From Halomonas nitroreducens (GTDB lineage: Bacteria; Pseudomonadota; Gammaproteobacteria; Pseudomonadales; Halomonadaceae), in NCBI RefSeq assembly GCF_003966155.1, contig NZ_RXNS01000004.1:124001-188000 (forward strand): a DNA stretch of 64,000 nt, in the 5' to 3' direction. Position 1 is the stretch's first letter. Each line of letters opens with the position of its first letter. This document shows, piece after piece, positions 9,939 through 18,753 of this stretch. Under the pieces are notes generated by a model. It was not told where the DNA came from. It ran no database searches and saw only the letters and a program-made list of their open reading frames with translations. Made by a program: the position numbers and the translations under genes.

Positions 9939-9951
9939 GATAAAGCTTATC
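9939..9951. promoter_or_regulatory. Candidate LysR-type operator between fpr and the regulator
   Basis: GATAA-AGC-TTATC is a perfect inverted repeat lying about 13 bases beyond the fpr -35 box and 35 bases before the regulator start. The place suits a LysR-type activator acting on fpr and on its own gene. That it is the binding site is inference. Confidence 0.4.
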
Positions 9952-9985
9952 TATACTACCGATATCAGTCTGTGGAGATCGCCGG

Positions 9986-10912
9986 ATGCGCTATACCCTG
10001 CGCCAGCTCGAGGTGTTCGTGGCCGTGGCCCAGCACGAGAGCGTCTCCCATGCCGCCCGCGCCCTGGCGCTGTCCCAGTCCGCCGCCAGCACCGCCCTGG
10101 CGGAGCTGGAGCGCCAGTTCGACTGCCGCCTGCTCGACCGCATCGGCAAGCGCCTCAAGCTCAATGCCCTGGGCTTCCAGCTGCTGCCCAAGGCCGTGGC
10201 CCTGCTCGACCGCGCCGAGGAGGTGGAGGAGCTGCTGCGCGGCCAACAGGGCATCGGCACCCTCGACGTGGGCGCCACCCTGACCATCGGCAACTACCTG
10301 GCTACCCTGCTGATCAGCGACTTCATGCAGCACCACCCGGGCAGCCGCATCCGCCTGCAGGTGCGCAACACCCGCACCATCATCGAGGGCGTGCGCCACC
10401 ACGAGCTGGACCTGGGGCTGATCGAGGGGCAGTGCGAGGAGGACGATGTCATCACCCAACCCTGGGTGGAAGACGAGCTGGCGGTCTTCTGCTCTCCGCG
10501 CCATCCCCTGGCCGACCAGGGGCCGGTGGAGCTCGACCGGCTGCTCCGCGAGGCCTGGATCATGCGCGAGCAGGGCTCGGGCACCCGCCTGACCCTGGAG
10601 CAGGCCGCCCGCCACCGGCGTGGTCGCTTCAACACCCTGCTCGAGCTGGAACACACCGAGGGCATCAAGCGCGCCGTGGAGTCGGGGCTGGGCATCGGCT
10701 GTGTCTCCAAGCTGGCCCTGCGCGATGCCTTCCGCCGCGGCAGCCTGGCGCCGATTCCGACCCCCGACCTGGACCTGAGCCGCCAGTTCGCCTTCATCTG
10801 GCACCGTCACAAGTACCTGGCACCGGGCATGCGCGAATTTCTCAAGCTCTGCCGGCAGATGACCGAGGGCATTCGCCGCAGCGACCAGATCGACCTGCCC
10901 TACTACTCCTGA
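9986..10912 (+). CDS. LysR-family transcriptional regulator, FinR-like
   Basis: A 308-residue LysR-type regulator: winged helix-turn-helix at residues 1-60 (LRQLEVFVAVAQHESVSHAARALALSQ region) and a C-terminal effector domain from about 90. Divergence from fpr at a distance of 144 bases matches finR-fpr in Pseudomonas putida, where FinR activates fpr under oxidative stress. On that basis it probably controls fpr; the symbol is withheld because the sequence match to FinR was not tested. Confidence 0.88.
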   Translation: MRYTLRQLEVFVAVAQHESVSHAARALALSQSAASTALAELERQFDCRLLDRIGKRLKLNALGFQLLPKAVALLDRAEEVEELLRGQQGIGTLDVGATLTIGNYLATLLISDFMQHHPGSRIRLQVRNTRTIIEGVRHHELDLGLIEGQCEEDDVITQPWVEDELAVFCSPRHPLADQGPVELDRLLREAWIMREQGSGTRLTLEQAARHRRGRFNTLLELEHTEGIKRAVESGLGIGCVSKLALRDAFRRGSLAPIPTPDLDLSRQFAFIWHRHKYLAPGMREFLKLCRQMTEGIRRSDQIDLPYYS

Positions 10913-10977
10913 GCATGGCCGAGGCCACCACAGGGCCGTGCGACCCCATGGCGGAAGCGTCGGGAAGGGAAGGCGGG

Positions 10978-11406
10978 TCAGCGCAGGTCGCTCACCGCTT
11001 CCTGGATATCGGCCAGGCTGGCCTTGGTGAGGTCCTTGGACAGGGTATGGATCACCCGCTTGGCAGTGGGGGGGTCGAGCTTGTCACGCAGCTGGCCGAG
11101 AAAGCGCGGGGGGGCGACCAGGATCAGCTTCTCCAGGGTGTTCTCGACCCGCGCACGATAGAGACGATCGGCGACTTCCCGGGCGAAGATCGTCTCATGA
11201 TGCTGGGTCGCCACGCTCTCGCCGCCGGCGGAGCGCGCCGTCGTGGATGTCGACTCGTGGACATCCCCGCTGCGGTCGGTCACCAAGTCGCCCTCATGCA
11301 GCCGCCCTTCGGCATGCACCAGGCTGTCCTTCTCTTCAAGCTTCAGTGCATCCCGGGTGAACACCCGAGCCCTGGCTGCATCGGCCACCACGATATAGGT
11401 CGTCAT
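10978..11406 (-). CDS. Host-attachment protein family (eRF1-like)
   Basis: A 142-residue protein of the family named after an Agrobacterium protein needed for attachment to host cells. The N-terminal TTYIVVADAARARVF and the C-terminal KLILVAPPRFLGQLRDKL are its usual ends, and the fold is related to archaeal eRF1 domain 1. The biochemical role is unknown, and the attachment phenotype need not apply here. The start at 11406 has an AAGGAGCG site. It converges on the LysR gene and is divergent from the small membrane protein gene that follows. Confidence 0.8.
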   Translation of the reverse strand: MTTYIVVADAARARVFTRDALKLEEKDSLVHAEGRLHEGDLVTDRSGDVHESTSTTARSAGGESVATQHHETIFAREVADRLYRARVENTLEKLILVAPPRFLGQLRDKLDPPTAKRVIHTLSKDLTKASLADIQEAVSDLR

Positions 11407-11631
11407 AGTCGCTCCTTGATGCTGATAGGCACGCGAAGGACTCTCCGCCTGCCTCCTCAACATTGGCAAGGCACTCCCGGAGCGTCAACTGGCGGCGTGG
11501 AGCGACACCCGGCGTCGGCGTCCGCGGACACTGCCGCCTGCCCGTCGACTGGGGTAGGATGCCCGCCCACCGGCACGGATCGCCGGTGCATCGCCCGGCA
11601 CGCCCATCCCCGCCGCCCCGGAGGATTCCCC

Positions 11632-12123
11632 ATGCGCTCTTTTCTGTTTCCCCGTCATCCCCTGCCGCGACGCACCCTGTTGTTCTGTCACGCCGTCCTC
11701 CAGGTCGGCCTGCTGGCGGCCGGCGGCCTGTGGCTGGCCTCCCAGTCCCCCTGGCTCGCCGATACCGACTGGCTGACCGCCGCCCCCCGTCTCGCCCTGG
11801 GCGGCAGTGCCCTGCTGCTGGCCATGATCGGGCTTCGCCTGCTTGCCGAGCTGTGGCTGCTGCCGTATCACCTGGCCGACCAGCGCACCGGCTTCGCCCC
11901 CGCCGCCGTGGTCACCCGCTCCTTCGAGCGTCGTCCCGCGGTCCACGCCGCCGAGCAGGTCTGGACCTCGGCGGCACAGCCGATGGAGGCCGAAGACACC
12001 GTCCTCGGCAGCGCCCGGGTAACCCGCGCGGCGCCGCGCCGCCCGCGCGCCCAGGACGAGCCGACCCTCGACCTGGCCGGCGGCCAGGCGGAGCCGGTCC
12101 CGGAGCGCGAACCGCGACTATGA
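11632..12123 (+). CDS. Small two-helix membrane protein, unknown function
   Basis: A 163-residue protein I do not recognise. Two hydrophobic segments, at about 15-36 and 48-72, predict two membrane helices; the rest (from about 80) is a hydrophilic, Ala/Arg/Pro/Glu-rich tail that is probably cytoplasmic and disordered. GGAGG lies six bases before the ATG. It stands alone and ends at a strong terminator shared with speE. Confidence 0.7.
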   Translation: MRSFLFPRHPLPRRTLLFCHAVLQVGLLAAGGLWLASQSPWLADTDWLTAAPRLALGGSALLLAMIGLRLLAELWLLPYHLADQRTGFAPAAVVTRSFERRPAVHAAEQVWTSAAQPMEAEDTVLGSARVTRAAPRRPRAQDEPTLDLAGGQAEPVPEREPRL

Positions 12124-12131
12124 GCTCCGAG

Positions 12132-12165
12132 ACGACGAACCCCGGCCGTGGCCGGGGTTCGTCGT
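12132..12165. terminator. Bidirectional terminator between membrane protein gene and speE
   Basis: A perfect 15-bp stem ACGACGAACCCCGGC/GCCGGGGTTCGTCGT with a CGTG loop and trailing T residues, placed between two convergent genes. Confidence 0.9.
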
Positions 12166-12188
12166 TTTCGTGCTGCCCGAGGGCTCGC

Positions 12189-13052
12189 TCAATCCTCGAG
12201 AAGCCGGCGCATAAAGGGCGGCAGCGCCAGGGCCCCGCGATGCGCCGCGGCGGTATAGTAGTCGAGGGGCATCTCGCTGGTCGCCGCGGCGACTTCCCGG
12301 AAGCTCGTGACGTCGGCGCCCTTGCCGGCCAGGGTCACGCTCCACCAGCCCGACGGGTAGACCGGCTGGGGAAAGGGCAGCGTGGCCACGCTGTCGAAGC
12401 CGGCCTCGCCCATGTCGCGGCGCAGATCACGGATGATCGAGCCGCTGTGATAGAGCGGCGACTCGCTCTGCTGCACCATCACGCCGCCGGGGCGCAGGAC
12501 GCGATGGCAACGACGCAGGAAGTCGGTCTTGAACAGCCCCTCGGCCGGTCCCACGGGGTCGGTGGAATCGATGATCAGCACGTCGACGCTGGCGTCGGCT
12601 GCCTCGTCGACCCACTTCACGCCGTCGGCGAACTTGAGCTCGGCGCGGGGATCGTCGTTGGATTCGGTCAGCGCCGGGAAGAAGCGCTCGGCGGCCCGGG
12701 TCACCTCCTCGTCGATGTCGATCTGGGTGACCTTGTCGACGCCGGGATGGCGCAGCACCTCGCGCAGGGTGCCGCAGTCGCCGCCGCCGATGATCACCAC
12801 GCGCTTGGGGTCCGCGTGGGTGAACAGCGCCGGATGCGCGATCATCTCGTGGTAGAGGAAGTTGTCGCGGTCGGTGAGCATCACGCAGCCATCGAGGACC
12901 ATCAGGTTGCCGAAGGTCTCGGTGGCATAGACCGCGAGGTGCTGATAGGGACTCTGCACCTCGTGGAGTTTCTCGGTGACCTTCAGCGAGAAGGCGCTGC
13001 CATGGCTGTCGAAGACTTCGGTGAACCAGCCGGAATCGAGAGACGTGCTCAT
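12189..13052 (-). CDS. speE: Spermidine synthase
   Basis: Transfers aminopropyl from decarboxylated S-adenosylmethionine to putrescine. The 287-residue length is normal. Glycine-rich SAM loop GGGDCGTLREV is near residue 88, the polyamine loop IDSTDPVGPAEGLF near 160, and the N-terminal beta domain is intact. No speD is adjacent. The start has a GAGGG site. Upstream lies the vanZ-like gene on the same strand, about 70 bases away. Confidence 0.95.
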   Translation of the reverse strand: MSTSLDSGWFTEVFDSHGSAFSLKVTEKLHEVQSPYQHLAVYATETFGNLMVLDGCVMLTDRDNFLYHEMIAHPALFTHADPKRVVIIGGGDCGTLREVLRHPGVDKVTQIDIDEEVTRAAERFFPALTESNDDPRAELKFADGVKWVDEAADASVDVLIIDSTDPVGPAEGLFKTDFLRRCHRVLRPGGVMVQQSESPLYHSGSIIRDLRRDMGEAGFDSVATLPFPQPVYPSGWWSVTLAGKGADVTSFREVAAATSEMPLDYYTAAAHRGALALPPFMRRLLED

Positions 13053-13119
13053 CGGGAACCCTCAAGGTGACGTATGGAGTGCCGTGGCCGCCACATGGGG
13101 CGGCGGCCGGCACGGTAGC

Positions 13120-13500
13120 CTAAGCGCGCTCGGGAAGAAAGCCCCGGCGCAAGCCGGCGAGCGCCAGCACGGCGACCGCCGCCCCCAGGCCATTGGCCAG
13201 GACGTCCGTGACATCGCCACCGAAGCGCCCGGGGACGGGAATCTGGGCCAGCTCGATCGCCACGCCGTAGAGGACGGCGGCGAGGAAAGCCAGCGGCAAC
13301 CGCACCCCGGCGAGCCCGGTCAGGCCAGCCACCCCGGCATAGCCGAGGAAATGGCTGGCCTTGTCCCAGGGCAGGGCCTGGGGCAGCTCGCTGGCGGGCG
13401 TCAGGCTGCCCCAGCCAACGACCAGGGCCGCCGCCACCGCCAGGCAGGCCCACAGCCGACGCCGGTCGTGCCAGCGCCGCAGCCAGTCCGTCTCAGGCAT
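13120..13500 (-). CDS. VanZ-like membrane protein
   Basis: A 126-residue membrane protein with four hydrophobic segments. The family hallmarks are [14 protein letters not shown] near residue 46 and [30 protein letters not shown] near 81, the second being typical of VanZ-family proteins. The family takes its name from a teicoplanin-resistance factor, but most members have no known role and no resistance is implied. Its start overlaps the hemE stop by eight bases, so the two are probably co-translated. Confidence 0.85.
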   Translation of the reverse strand: MPETDWLRRWHDRRRLWACLAVAAALVVGWGSLTPASELPQALPWDKASHFLGYAGVAGLTGLAGVRLPLAFLAAVLYGVAIELAQIPVPGRFGGDVTDVLANGLGAAVAVLALAGLRRGFLPERA

Positions 13501-14569
13501 GGGCGATGTTGCGGTGATAGGCCGGGCTCAGTTCGTGCAGGGCCTCCATGAAGGCCGTGACGTGGTCCGGATCGGTGAACTGGCTGATGCCGTGGCCCAG
13601 GTTGAAGACATGGCCGGGGCCCTCGCCGTAGCTGTCGAGGATGCGGGCCACCTCGGCACGGATCGCCGAGGGCCGCGCGAACAGCACGTTGGGATCGAGG
13701 TTGCCCTGCAGGGCAATACGATGGCCGACCCGGGCCCGGGCGACGGAGAGCTCGGTGCTCCAGTCCAGTCCCAGGCCATCGGCCCCGGTCGCGGCCAGGT
13801 CCTCGAGCCACTGCCCCCCGTTCTTGGTGAACAAGATCACCGGCACCTTGCGCCCCTCGTGCTCGCGGATCAGGCCGGCGACGATCTGCTCCATGTAGCG
13901 CAGCGAGAACTCCAGGTAGGCCGGCGTGGACAGCGCCCCGCCCCAGGTGTCGAAGATCTGCACCGCCTGGGCGCCGGCGCGAATCTGGGCGTTGAGGTAG
14001 TCGGTCACCGCATGGGCCAGGGTATCGAGCAGCTGGTGCATGGTGTCCGGGGTGTCGTAGAGCATGGCCTTGACGTGACGGAAGTCCTTGCTCGAGGCGC
14101 CCTCGACCATGTAGGTGGCCAGCGTCCAGGGGCTGCCGGAGAAGCCGATCAGCGGCACCCGGCCGTTGAGCTCGCCGCGGATGGTCGAGACGGCGTTCAT
14201 CACGTAGTCGAGGTCGCGCTCGGCATCCGGCACGGCCAACGCCGCTACCGCTTCCGGCGTGCGCACCGGCTTGCGGAATTTCGGCCCCTCGCCGGTCTCG
14301 AAATACAGTCCCAGCCCCATGGCGTCGGGGATGGTGAGGATATCCGAGAAGAGGATGGCGGCATCCAGCGGATAGCGCTCCAGGGGTTGCAGGGTGACCT
14401 CACAGGCCAGGTCGCGGTTGCGACACAGGTCCATGAAGCTGCCGGCCTGGGCACGCACCTCACGGTACTCGGGCAGGTAGCGGCCGGCCTGGCGCATCAT
14501 CCATACCGGCGTACGGTCCACGGGCTGGCGCGCCAGGGCGCGCAGAAGGCGATCGTTCTTGAGTTCCAT
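13493..14569 (-). CDS. hemE: Uroporphyrinogen decarboxylase
   Basis: Cytoplasmic heme-pathway enzyme that removes four carboxyl groups from uroporphyrinogen III to give coproporphyrinogen III. At 358 residues it is full length. The signature [18 protein letters not shown] is at about 19-36, and the second signature [16 protein letters not shown] near 145. It is divergent from ribA with 140 bases between, and its stop overlaps the vanZ-like start. Confidence 0.97.
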   Translation of the reverse strand: MELKNDRLLRALARQPVDRTPVWMMRQAGRYLPEYREVRAQAGSFMDLCRNRDLACEVTLQPLERYPLDAAILFSDILTIPDAMGLGLYFETGEGPKFRKPVRTPEAVAALAVPDAERDLDYVMNAVSTIRGELNGRVPLIGFSGSPWTLATYMVEGASSKDFRHVKAMLYDTPDTMHQLLDTLAHAVTDYLNAQIRAGAQAVQIFDTWGGALSTPAYLEFSLRYMEQIVAGLIREHEGRKVPVILFTKNGGQWLEDLAATGADGLGLDWSTELSVARARVGHRIALQGNLDPNVLFARPSAIRAEVARILDSYGEGPGHVFNLGHGISQFTDPDHVTAFMEALHELSPAYHRNIAHA

Positions 14570-14655
14570 GCAGGCGCTCGTCCACGGAAAATGTCGGCGT
14601 CATTGTAACCCATCACGACGCCGCAGGCTGTGGTCGTGAGCCCGTCCCGGCTTCC

Positions 14656-14664
14656 TGATAGAAT
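14656..14664 (+). promoter_or_regulatory. Extended -10 promoter of ribA
   Basis: TGATAGAAT is an extended -10 element (TG-N-TAGAAT) 45 bases before the ribA start. No good -35 box is seen, which is common for this promoter class. Confidence 0.45.
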
Positions 14665-14709
14665 GAGCGGAATCCGACGGCCACGCCCGGTCTTCCATCG
14701 AGGTACATC

Positions 14710-15345
14710 GTGACGATTCGCTACATCGCCGCCTCCCGGCTGCCCACGCCCTGGGCCACCTTCACCATGCACGGCTTCGAGGACGAGGCCACCGGCAAGG
14801 ACCATATCGCCCTGACCCTGGGCGAGGTCGGCGATGGCGAGCCGGTGCTGGGGCGCGTGCACTCCGAGTGCCTGACCGGCGACGCCCTCTTCTCGATGCG
14901 CTGTGACTGCGGCTACCAGCTCCAGGAAGCCCTCAAGCGCATCGCCGAGGAGGGCCGCGGGGTGCTGTTCTACCTGCGCCAGGAGGGCCGAGGCATCGGG
15001 CTGCTCAACAAGATCCGCGCCTACCACCTCCAGGACCAGGGCGCCGACACCGTCGAGGCCAACGAGCAGCTGGGCTTCGCCGCCGACCTGCGCCGCTACG
15101 ACCTCTGCCTGCCGATGCTCGAGACCCTGGGCATCGGCTCGCTCAGGCTGATGACCAACAACCCGCGCAAGGTCGAGGCCCTGACCGGGGCCGGCGTCGA
15201 CGTCAGCGAACGGGTGGCCCTGACCACCGGCCTCAACCCCCACAACGAGCACTACCTGTCCACCAAGGCCGGCAAGCTCGGCCATATGATGGCCCTGGGC
15301 GACTTCACCCAGGCCAGCGACGTGGACATCGAACGCAAGCCCTGA
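14710..15345 (+). CDS. ribA: GTP cyclohydrolase II
   Basis: First committed step of riboflavin synthesis: GTP to the diaminopyrimidinone phosphate. The 211-residue protein has the zinc site HSECLTGD...SMRCDCG (Cys near 55, 66 and 68) and the catalytic RQEGRGIGL near residue 92. The start is GTG at 14710, preceded by a moderate GAGG-type site, and the product begins [14 protein letters not shown]. The gene is followed after 60 bases by trhA, with a strong RNA hairpin between. Confidence 0.96.
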   Translation: MTIRYIAASRLPTPWATFTMHGFEDEATGKDHIALTLGEVGDGEPVLGRVHSECLTGDALFSMRCDCGYQLQEALKRIAEEGRGVLFYLRQEGRGIGLLNKIRAYHLQDQGADTVEANEQLGFAADLRRYDLCLPMLETLGIGSLRLMTNNPRKVEALTGAGVDVSERVALTTGLNPHNEHYLSTKAGKLGHMMALGDFTQASDVDIERKP

Positions 15346-15350
15346 GCCCA

Positions 15351-15405
15351 TGACGGGAACCTCCCCCTCGACGCCGCCGTCGAAGGACAAAGGGAGGACC
15401 CGTCA
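15351..15405 (+). promoter_or_regulatory. Nested hairpin covering the trhA ribosome site
   Basis: TGACGGG (15351-15357) pairs with CCCGTCA (15399-15405), CCTCCC (15360-15365) pairs with the ribosome site GGGAGG (15392-15397), and an inner stem TCGACG/CGTCGA fills the middle. The fold hides both the Shine-Dalgarno and the first base of the ATG of the next gene. There is no T tract, so it does not look like a terminator. A translational switch or coupling to ribA translation is inferred. Confidence 0.6.
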
Positions 15406-16079
15406 TGCATCGGCCACCCGAGCACCCCGGCGACCCCGACTACTCGCTCCTCGAGGAGCTGCTGCACAGCGCCAGCCACGGCCTGGGGGCGATCCTCAGC
15501 GTCGCCGGGATGGTGGTGCTGATCGCCCTGAGCAGCCGCGGCGTGGAGTCCACACCCCACAAGGTCGCCGCCGTCTCGCTTTACGGCACCACCCTGGTGC
15601 TGCTCTATACCGCCTCGACCCTGTATCACGGCACGCGCCACCCCCGCCTCAAGCGGGCCTTCCGGGTGCTGGACCACTGCGCCATCTACACCCTGATCGC
15701 CGGCACCTACACCCCCTTCCTGATGGTCAACCTCCAGGACTCCCTGGGCGAGCCCCTGCTGGCGGTGATCTGGACCCTGGCCGTGGCCGGGATCGCCCTC
15801 AAGCTGTGGCGCCCCTGGGCGCTCGGCGGCCTGCACATGGCCATCTATCTGCTGATGGGATGGCTGATCCTGGTCGCCGCCGGCGAGCTCGATGACGTCC
15901 TCTCCCTCACCGGCCTCGGCCTGCTGATCGCCGGCGGCGCCTCCTATTCACTGGGCATCGTGTTCTTCGCGGTGCGAGCGATCCCCTTCAATCACACCAT
16001 CTGGCACCTCTGCGTGATGGGCGGCAGCACCTGCCACTTCTTCGCCGTGGTCACCGACGTGCTGCCCTTCCCACCCTGA
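15405..16079 (+). CDS. trhA: TrhA/hemolysin III family membrane protein
   Basis: A 224-residue seven-helix inner-membrane protein of the PAQR family, called hemolysin III or TrhA; in E. coli it is involved in membrane energetics rather than haemolysis. The conserved N-terminal EELLHSASHGLGAILS (first His pair, near 20-27), LYHGTRH near 75-81, DHCAIYTLIAGTYTPF, and the final HTIWHLCVMGGSTCHFF carry the family's metal-binding Ser, His and Asp residues. GGGAGG gives a strong ribosome site that is base-paired in the predicted leader hairpin. Confidence 0.93.
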   Translation: MHRPPEHPGDPDYSLLEELLHSASHGLGAILSVAGMVVLIALSSRGVESTPHKVAAVSLYGTTLVLLYTASTLYHGTRHPRLKRAFRVLDHCAIYTLIAGTYTPFLMVNLQDSLGEPLLAVIWTLAVAGIALKLWRPWALGGLHMAIYLLMGWLILVAAGELDDVLSLTGLGLLIAGGASYSLGIVFFAVRAIPFNHTIWHLCVMGGSTCHFFAVVTDVLPFPP

Positions 16080-16099
16080 GCCAGGCGCCCGCACCACGC

Positions 16100-16129
16100 A
16101 AGAGGCCCCCGACGTATCGGGGGCCTCTT
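16100..16129. terminator. Hairpin terminator between trhA and nhaC-type gene
   Basis: A 13-bp stem AAGAGGCCCCCGA/TCGGGGGCCTCTT with a CGTA loop between two convergent genes. The T tract on the plus side is short (TT), so efficiency is uncertain. Confidence 0.7.
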
Positions 16130-16156
16130 GTCATGGTTGGACGAACGTTGCGACGT

Positions 16157-17710
16157 TCAGTCGACCAGCGCCTCCCGCTGGCGGGGTGCGGGAGTCCACA
16201 GCAGGCGCAGGGCCAGCGCCGTGGCCACCAGGGCAACGACCCCGACGCCGCCGCCGACCAGGGCACTCCCCGAGAGCCCGGCGACGAAGAAGGCCAGGAT
16301 GCCCGCCACGCCGGCGGTGATCGCATAGGGCAACTGGGTGCGCACGTGGTCGATATGGTCGCAGGACGACCCCGCCGACGACAGGATGGTGGTGTCCGAG
16401 ATCGGCGAGCAGTGGTCGCCGAAGATGCCGCCGCTGAGCACCGCGGCGATGGCCAGCGACAGCGACAGGTCCATGGCCATGGCCACCGGCATGGCGATGG
16501 GGATCATGATCGCGAAGGTACCGTAGGAGGTGCCTGTGGTGAAGGCCACCAGTGCCCCGATCAAGAACAGCAGCACCGGCACCAGGCTCGGCGCGATATT
16601 GGCCTCGGCCAGGGTCACCAGGTAGTCGGCGGTGCCAAGCTCGGTGGTCACGCTGCCGATGGACCAGGCCAGGGTGAGGATGATGTAGACCAGGGTCATG
16701 CTCTTGATACCGTCCACCACGATGTCCATGGCCTCGCGGAAGTCGAACAGCTTCTGCGCCATGCCCATGGCGAGACCCACGGCCACCGCCATGAAGGTGG
16801 CGATCAGGATCGACTGGCCGCCGTTGGCCTCGCCCACCGCGGTGACCAGGTCGTTCTCGGGGAAGCCGCCGGTCCACAGGAACAGCGGCGGGATCATTCC
16901 CACCAGCACGCCGATGGGGACCAGCATGTTGCGCTTGCGCGCCTGATGCTCAGGTACCGTGGCCATCTCCTCGACTTCATGGCCCGAGGGCGGCTGGGCG
17001 CCCTCGGCCATCACCGCGCCGGTGGTGCGGGCACGCTCCTCCGCCCGGGCCATGGGGCCGAAGTCCCACTGGGTGACGACCATGAAGACGATCAGCCCCA
17101 GCGCCAGCCAGGCATAGAAGTTGAGCGGGATGGAGGACAGATAGATGAGGTACTCGGAGCCGTTGACGTCCATCGCGGCGAGCTGGGTGCCGATCAGGCC
17201 CATCACGAAGACCACCCAGGTGGAGACCGGGCCCAGCAGACACATCGGCGCCGAGGTGGAGTCGACGATATAAGCCAGCTTCTCGCGCGATACGCCCATG
17301 CGGTCGGTGATCGGTCGCATCACGCTGCCCACGGTCAGGGCATTGAAGTAGTCCTCGAAGAAGATCAGCACACCGAGGCCCAGGGTCGCCCCCTGGGCGC
17401 CGCGCCGCGAAGCCACCCGCGCCGAGATGGCCCGGGCGATGGCCTGGGCGCCGCCGGTGCGCTGCAGCACCCCGATCAGCACGCCGAACAGGCCACAGTA
17501 GATCAGGACGGTGACACTCCACTCGTCGCCGACGCTGGGGATGATGAAATCGCCGAAGCTATTGTAGAGGCCGGCGGCGGGGTTGCCACCCGCCAGCATG
17601 GTGGCACCCAGCCAGACGCCACAGAACAGCGCCGGTATCACGTTGCGTGTCGCCAGGGCCAGCACGATGGCCAGCACCGGCGGCAGCAGGGAAAACAGAC
17701 CGAAAGACAT
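16157..17710 (-). CDS. Na+/H+ antiporter, NhaC family
   Basis: A 517-residue membrane protein with about twelve hydrophobic segments. The NhaC family exchanges sodium for protons; some relatives carry amino or organic acids instead. Conserved stretches FEDYFNALTVGSVMRPITDR, DSTSAPMCLLGPVSTWV and GGIFGDHCSPISDTTILSSAGS are those of the NhaC/YheL group. The start at 17710 has a GGAG site; an ATG 54 bases upstream has none. The gene stands alone. A sodium exporter fits a halophilic host, but the transported ion is inferred from family only. Confidence 0.88.
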   Translation of the reverse strand: MSFGLFSLLPPVLAIVLALATRNVIPALFCGVWLGATMLAGGNPAAGLYNSFGDFIIPSVGDEWSVTVLIYCGLFGVLIGVLQRTGGAQAIARAISARVASRRGAQGATLGLGVLIFFEDYFNALTVGSVMRPITDRMGVSREKLAYIVDSTSAPMCLLGPVSTWVVFVMGLIGTQLAAMDVNGSEYLIYLSSIPLNFYAWLALGLIVFMVVTQWDFGPMARAEERARTTGAVMAEGAQPPSGHEVEEMATVPEHQARKRNMLVPIGVLVGMIPPLFLWTGGFPENDLVTAVGEANGGQSILIATFMAVAVGLAMGMAQKLFDFREAMDIVVDGIKSMTLVYIILTLAWSIGSVTTELGTADYLVTLAEANIAPSLVPVLLFLIGALVAFTTGTSYGTFAIMIPIAMPVAMAMDLSLSLAIAAVLSGGIFGDHCSPISDTTILSSAGSSCDHIDHVRTQLPYAITAGVAGILAFFVAGLSGSALVGGGVGVVALVATALALRLLWTPAPRQREALVD

Positions 17711-17859
17711 CAGGGGATCTCCAGGGAATTCTTGTGTCCCCCCGTGCGCGGGCCACGGGGCCATCCGGCATCAGGGGTGGCGCCCGCCGCCGGCTGCGGC
17801 GGGCAGCCGGGCATCCTAGGCGGCCCGGGACGATCCGGCAACCATGATGTCCCATCGCG

Positions 17860-17901
17860 AAAAGCCGCGGCCGACGAGACGAAAGTCCGGCCGGCCGCGG
17901 C
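17860..17901 (-). terminator. Terminator after djlA
   Basis: On the minus strand, GCCGCGGCCG and CGGCCGCGGC form a 10-bp stem around an 18-base loop, followed by TTTT. It lies 66 bases beyond the djlA stop. Confidence 0.65.
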
Positions 17902-17966
17902 GGGAGGGCGACAATGGCGCTGGGTGTCAGGGGCCGGGGCGTTCCCGACAGGGGATCGACGCCGGC

Positions 17967-18728
17967 TCAGGCGGCGGCCCGGGCCTTGCGGATACGCTCG
18001 TAGGCGCTGCCGATCTCGCTGGTGCGCTCCTTGGCCATCTCGCGCATGCTCTCGGGCAGGCCCTTGGCAGCGAGCTTGTCGGGATGGTTCTCGCTCATCA
18101 GGCGACGATAGGCCTTCTTGACCTCGGCATCGCTGGCCTCGGGGTCGAGGCCCAGCACCTGATAGGCATCCTCCAGGGAGGGACCCTGCTCGCGGGCCGC
18201 CTCGGGGCCACCGCGCAGCATGGCCTCGATCTGGGCGATCTCGGCCTCGGAGCAACCCAGGCCACGCGCCACGCGCAGCAGCATGTCATGTTCGGCGGGA
18301 TGCAGCTGGCCATCGGCGGCGATGGCCGCCAGCTGGACCTGCAGGAAGACCTGCAGCAGGGCACGCTGGCGACCCACCACCTGGCGGACCTTGGCCAGCT
18401 CCGCCTCCAGGTCGAAGTCGGCCCCCTTGCCGCGGGTGAAGGCGGCCCGGGCCTGGGCCCGCTGTGCCTCGTTGAGCCGCAGGCGATCCCACAGCTGCCG
18501 GGAGGCTTCCAGTTCGTCCTCGGTGACCCGGCCATCGGCCTTGCACATGCACCCCATGACCGCGAAGGTCGATTCGAGGAACTGCGCCTGGGCCCCGGCC
18601 AGCTTCCCCAGCAGGCTCTTGCGCAGCCGCCGTACCAGCCAGTAGCCGAGGCCGCCGCCGACCAGCAGCCCCAGGGGACCACCGATCAAGAAGCCGATTA
18701 CCGCACCGATCAGCATGGCCATCAACAT
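17967..18728 (-). CDS. djlA: Membrane-anchored DnaJ-like co-chaperone DjlA
   Basis: A 253-residue co-chaperone for DnaK held in the inner membrane. One glycine-rich hydrophobic segment (residues 4-27) gives the anchor, a TerB-like central domain spans about 50-150, and a C-terminal J domain of about 65 residues carries the HPD motif (NHPDKLAAKG). The order is the same as in E. coli DjlA, and the length is near the usual 270. The start has a GGAGAG site. It is followed by dxs upstream on the same strand. Confidence 0.92.
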   Translation of the reverse strand: MLMAMLIGAVIGFLIGGPLGLLVGGGLGYWLVRRLRKSLLGKLAGAQAQFLESTFAVMGCMCKADGRVTEDELEASRQLWDRLRLNEAQRAQARAAFTRGKGADFDLEAELAKVRQVVGRQRALLQVFLQVQLAAIAADGQLHPAEHDMLLRVARGLGCSEAEIAQIEAMLRGGPEAAREQGPSLEDAYQVLGLDPEASDAEVKKAYRRLMSENHPDKLAAKGLPESMREMAKERTSEIGSAYERIRKARAAA

Positions 18729-18753
18729 GGCATCTCTCCGTATCGCGTGAATC

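Noticed and set aside
9889..12123. A 744-codon open frame on the plus strand
   Set aside because: It runs out of frame through the LysR gene and antisense to the attachment-family gene; only its last 163 codons, from 11632, have a ribosome site and a plausible protein.
14570..14709. FMN riboswitch before ribA
   Set aside because: The 140-base gap does not show the conserved six-helix RFN pattern; only a short leader fits.
16133..18121. A 662-codon open frame antisense to the NhaC-type gene
   Set aside because: It is His/Gly/Arg-rich low-complexity translation typical of antisense frames in high-GC DNA, while the opposite strand has a clear membrane transporter.
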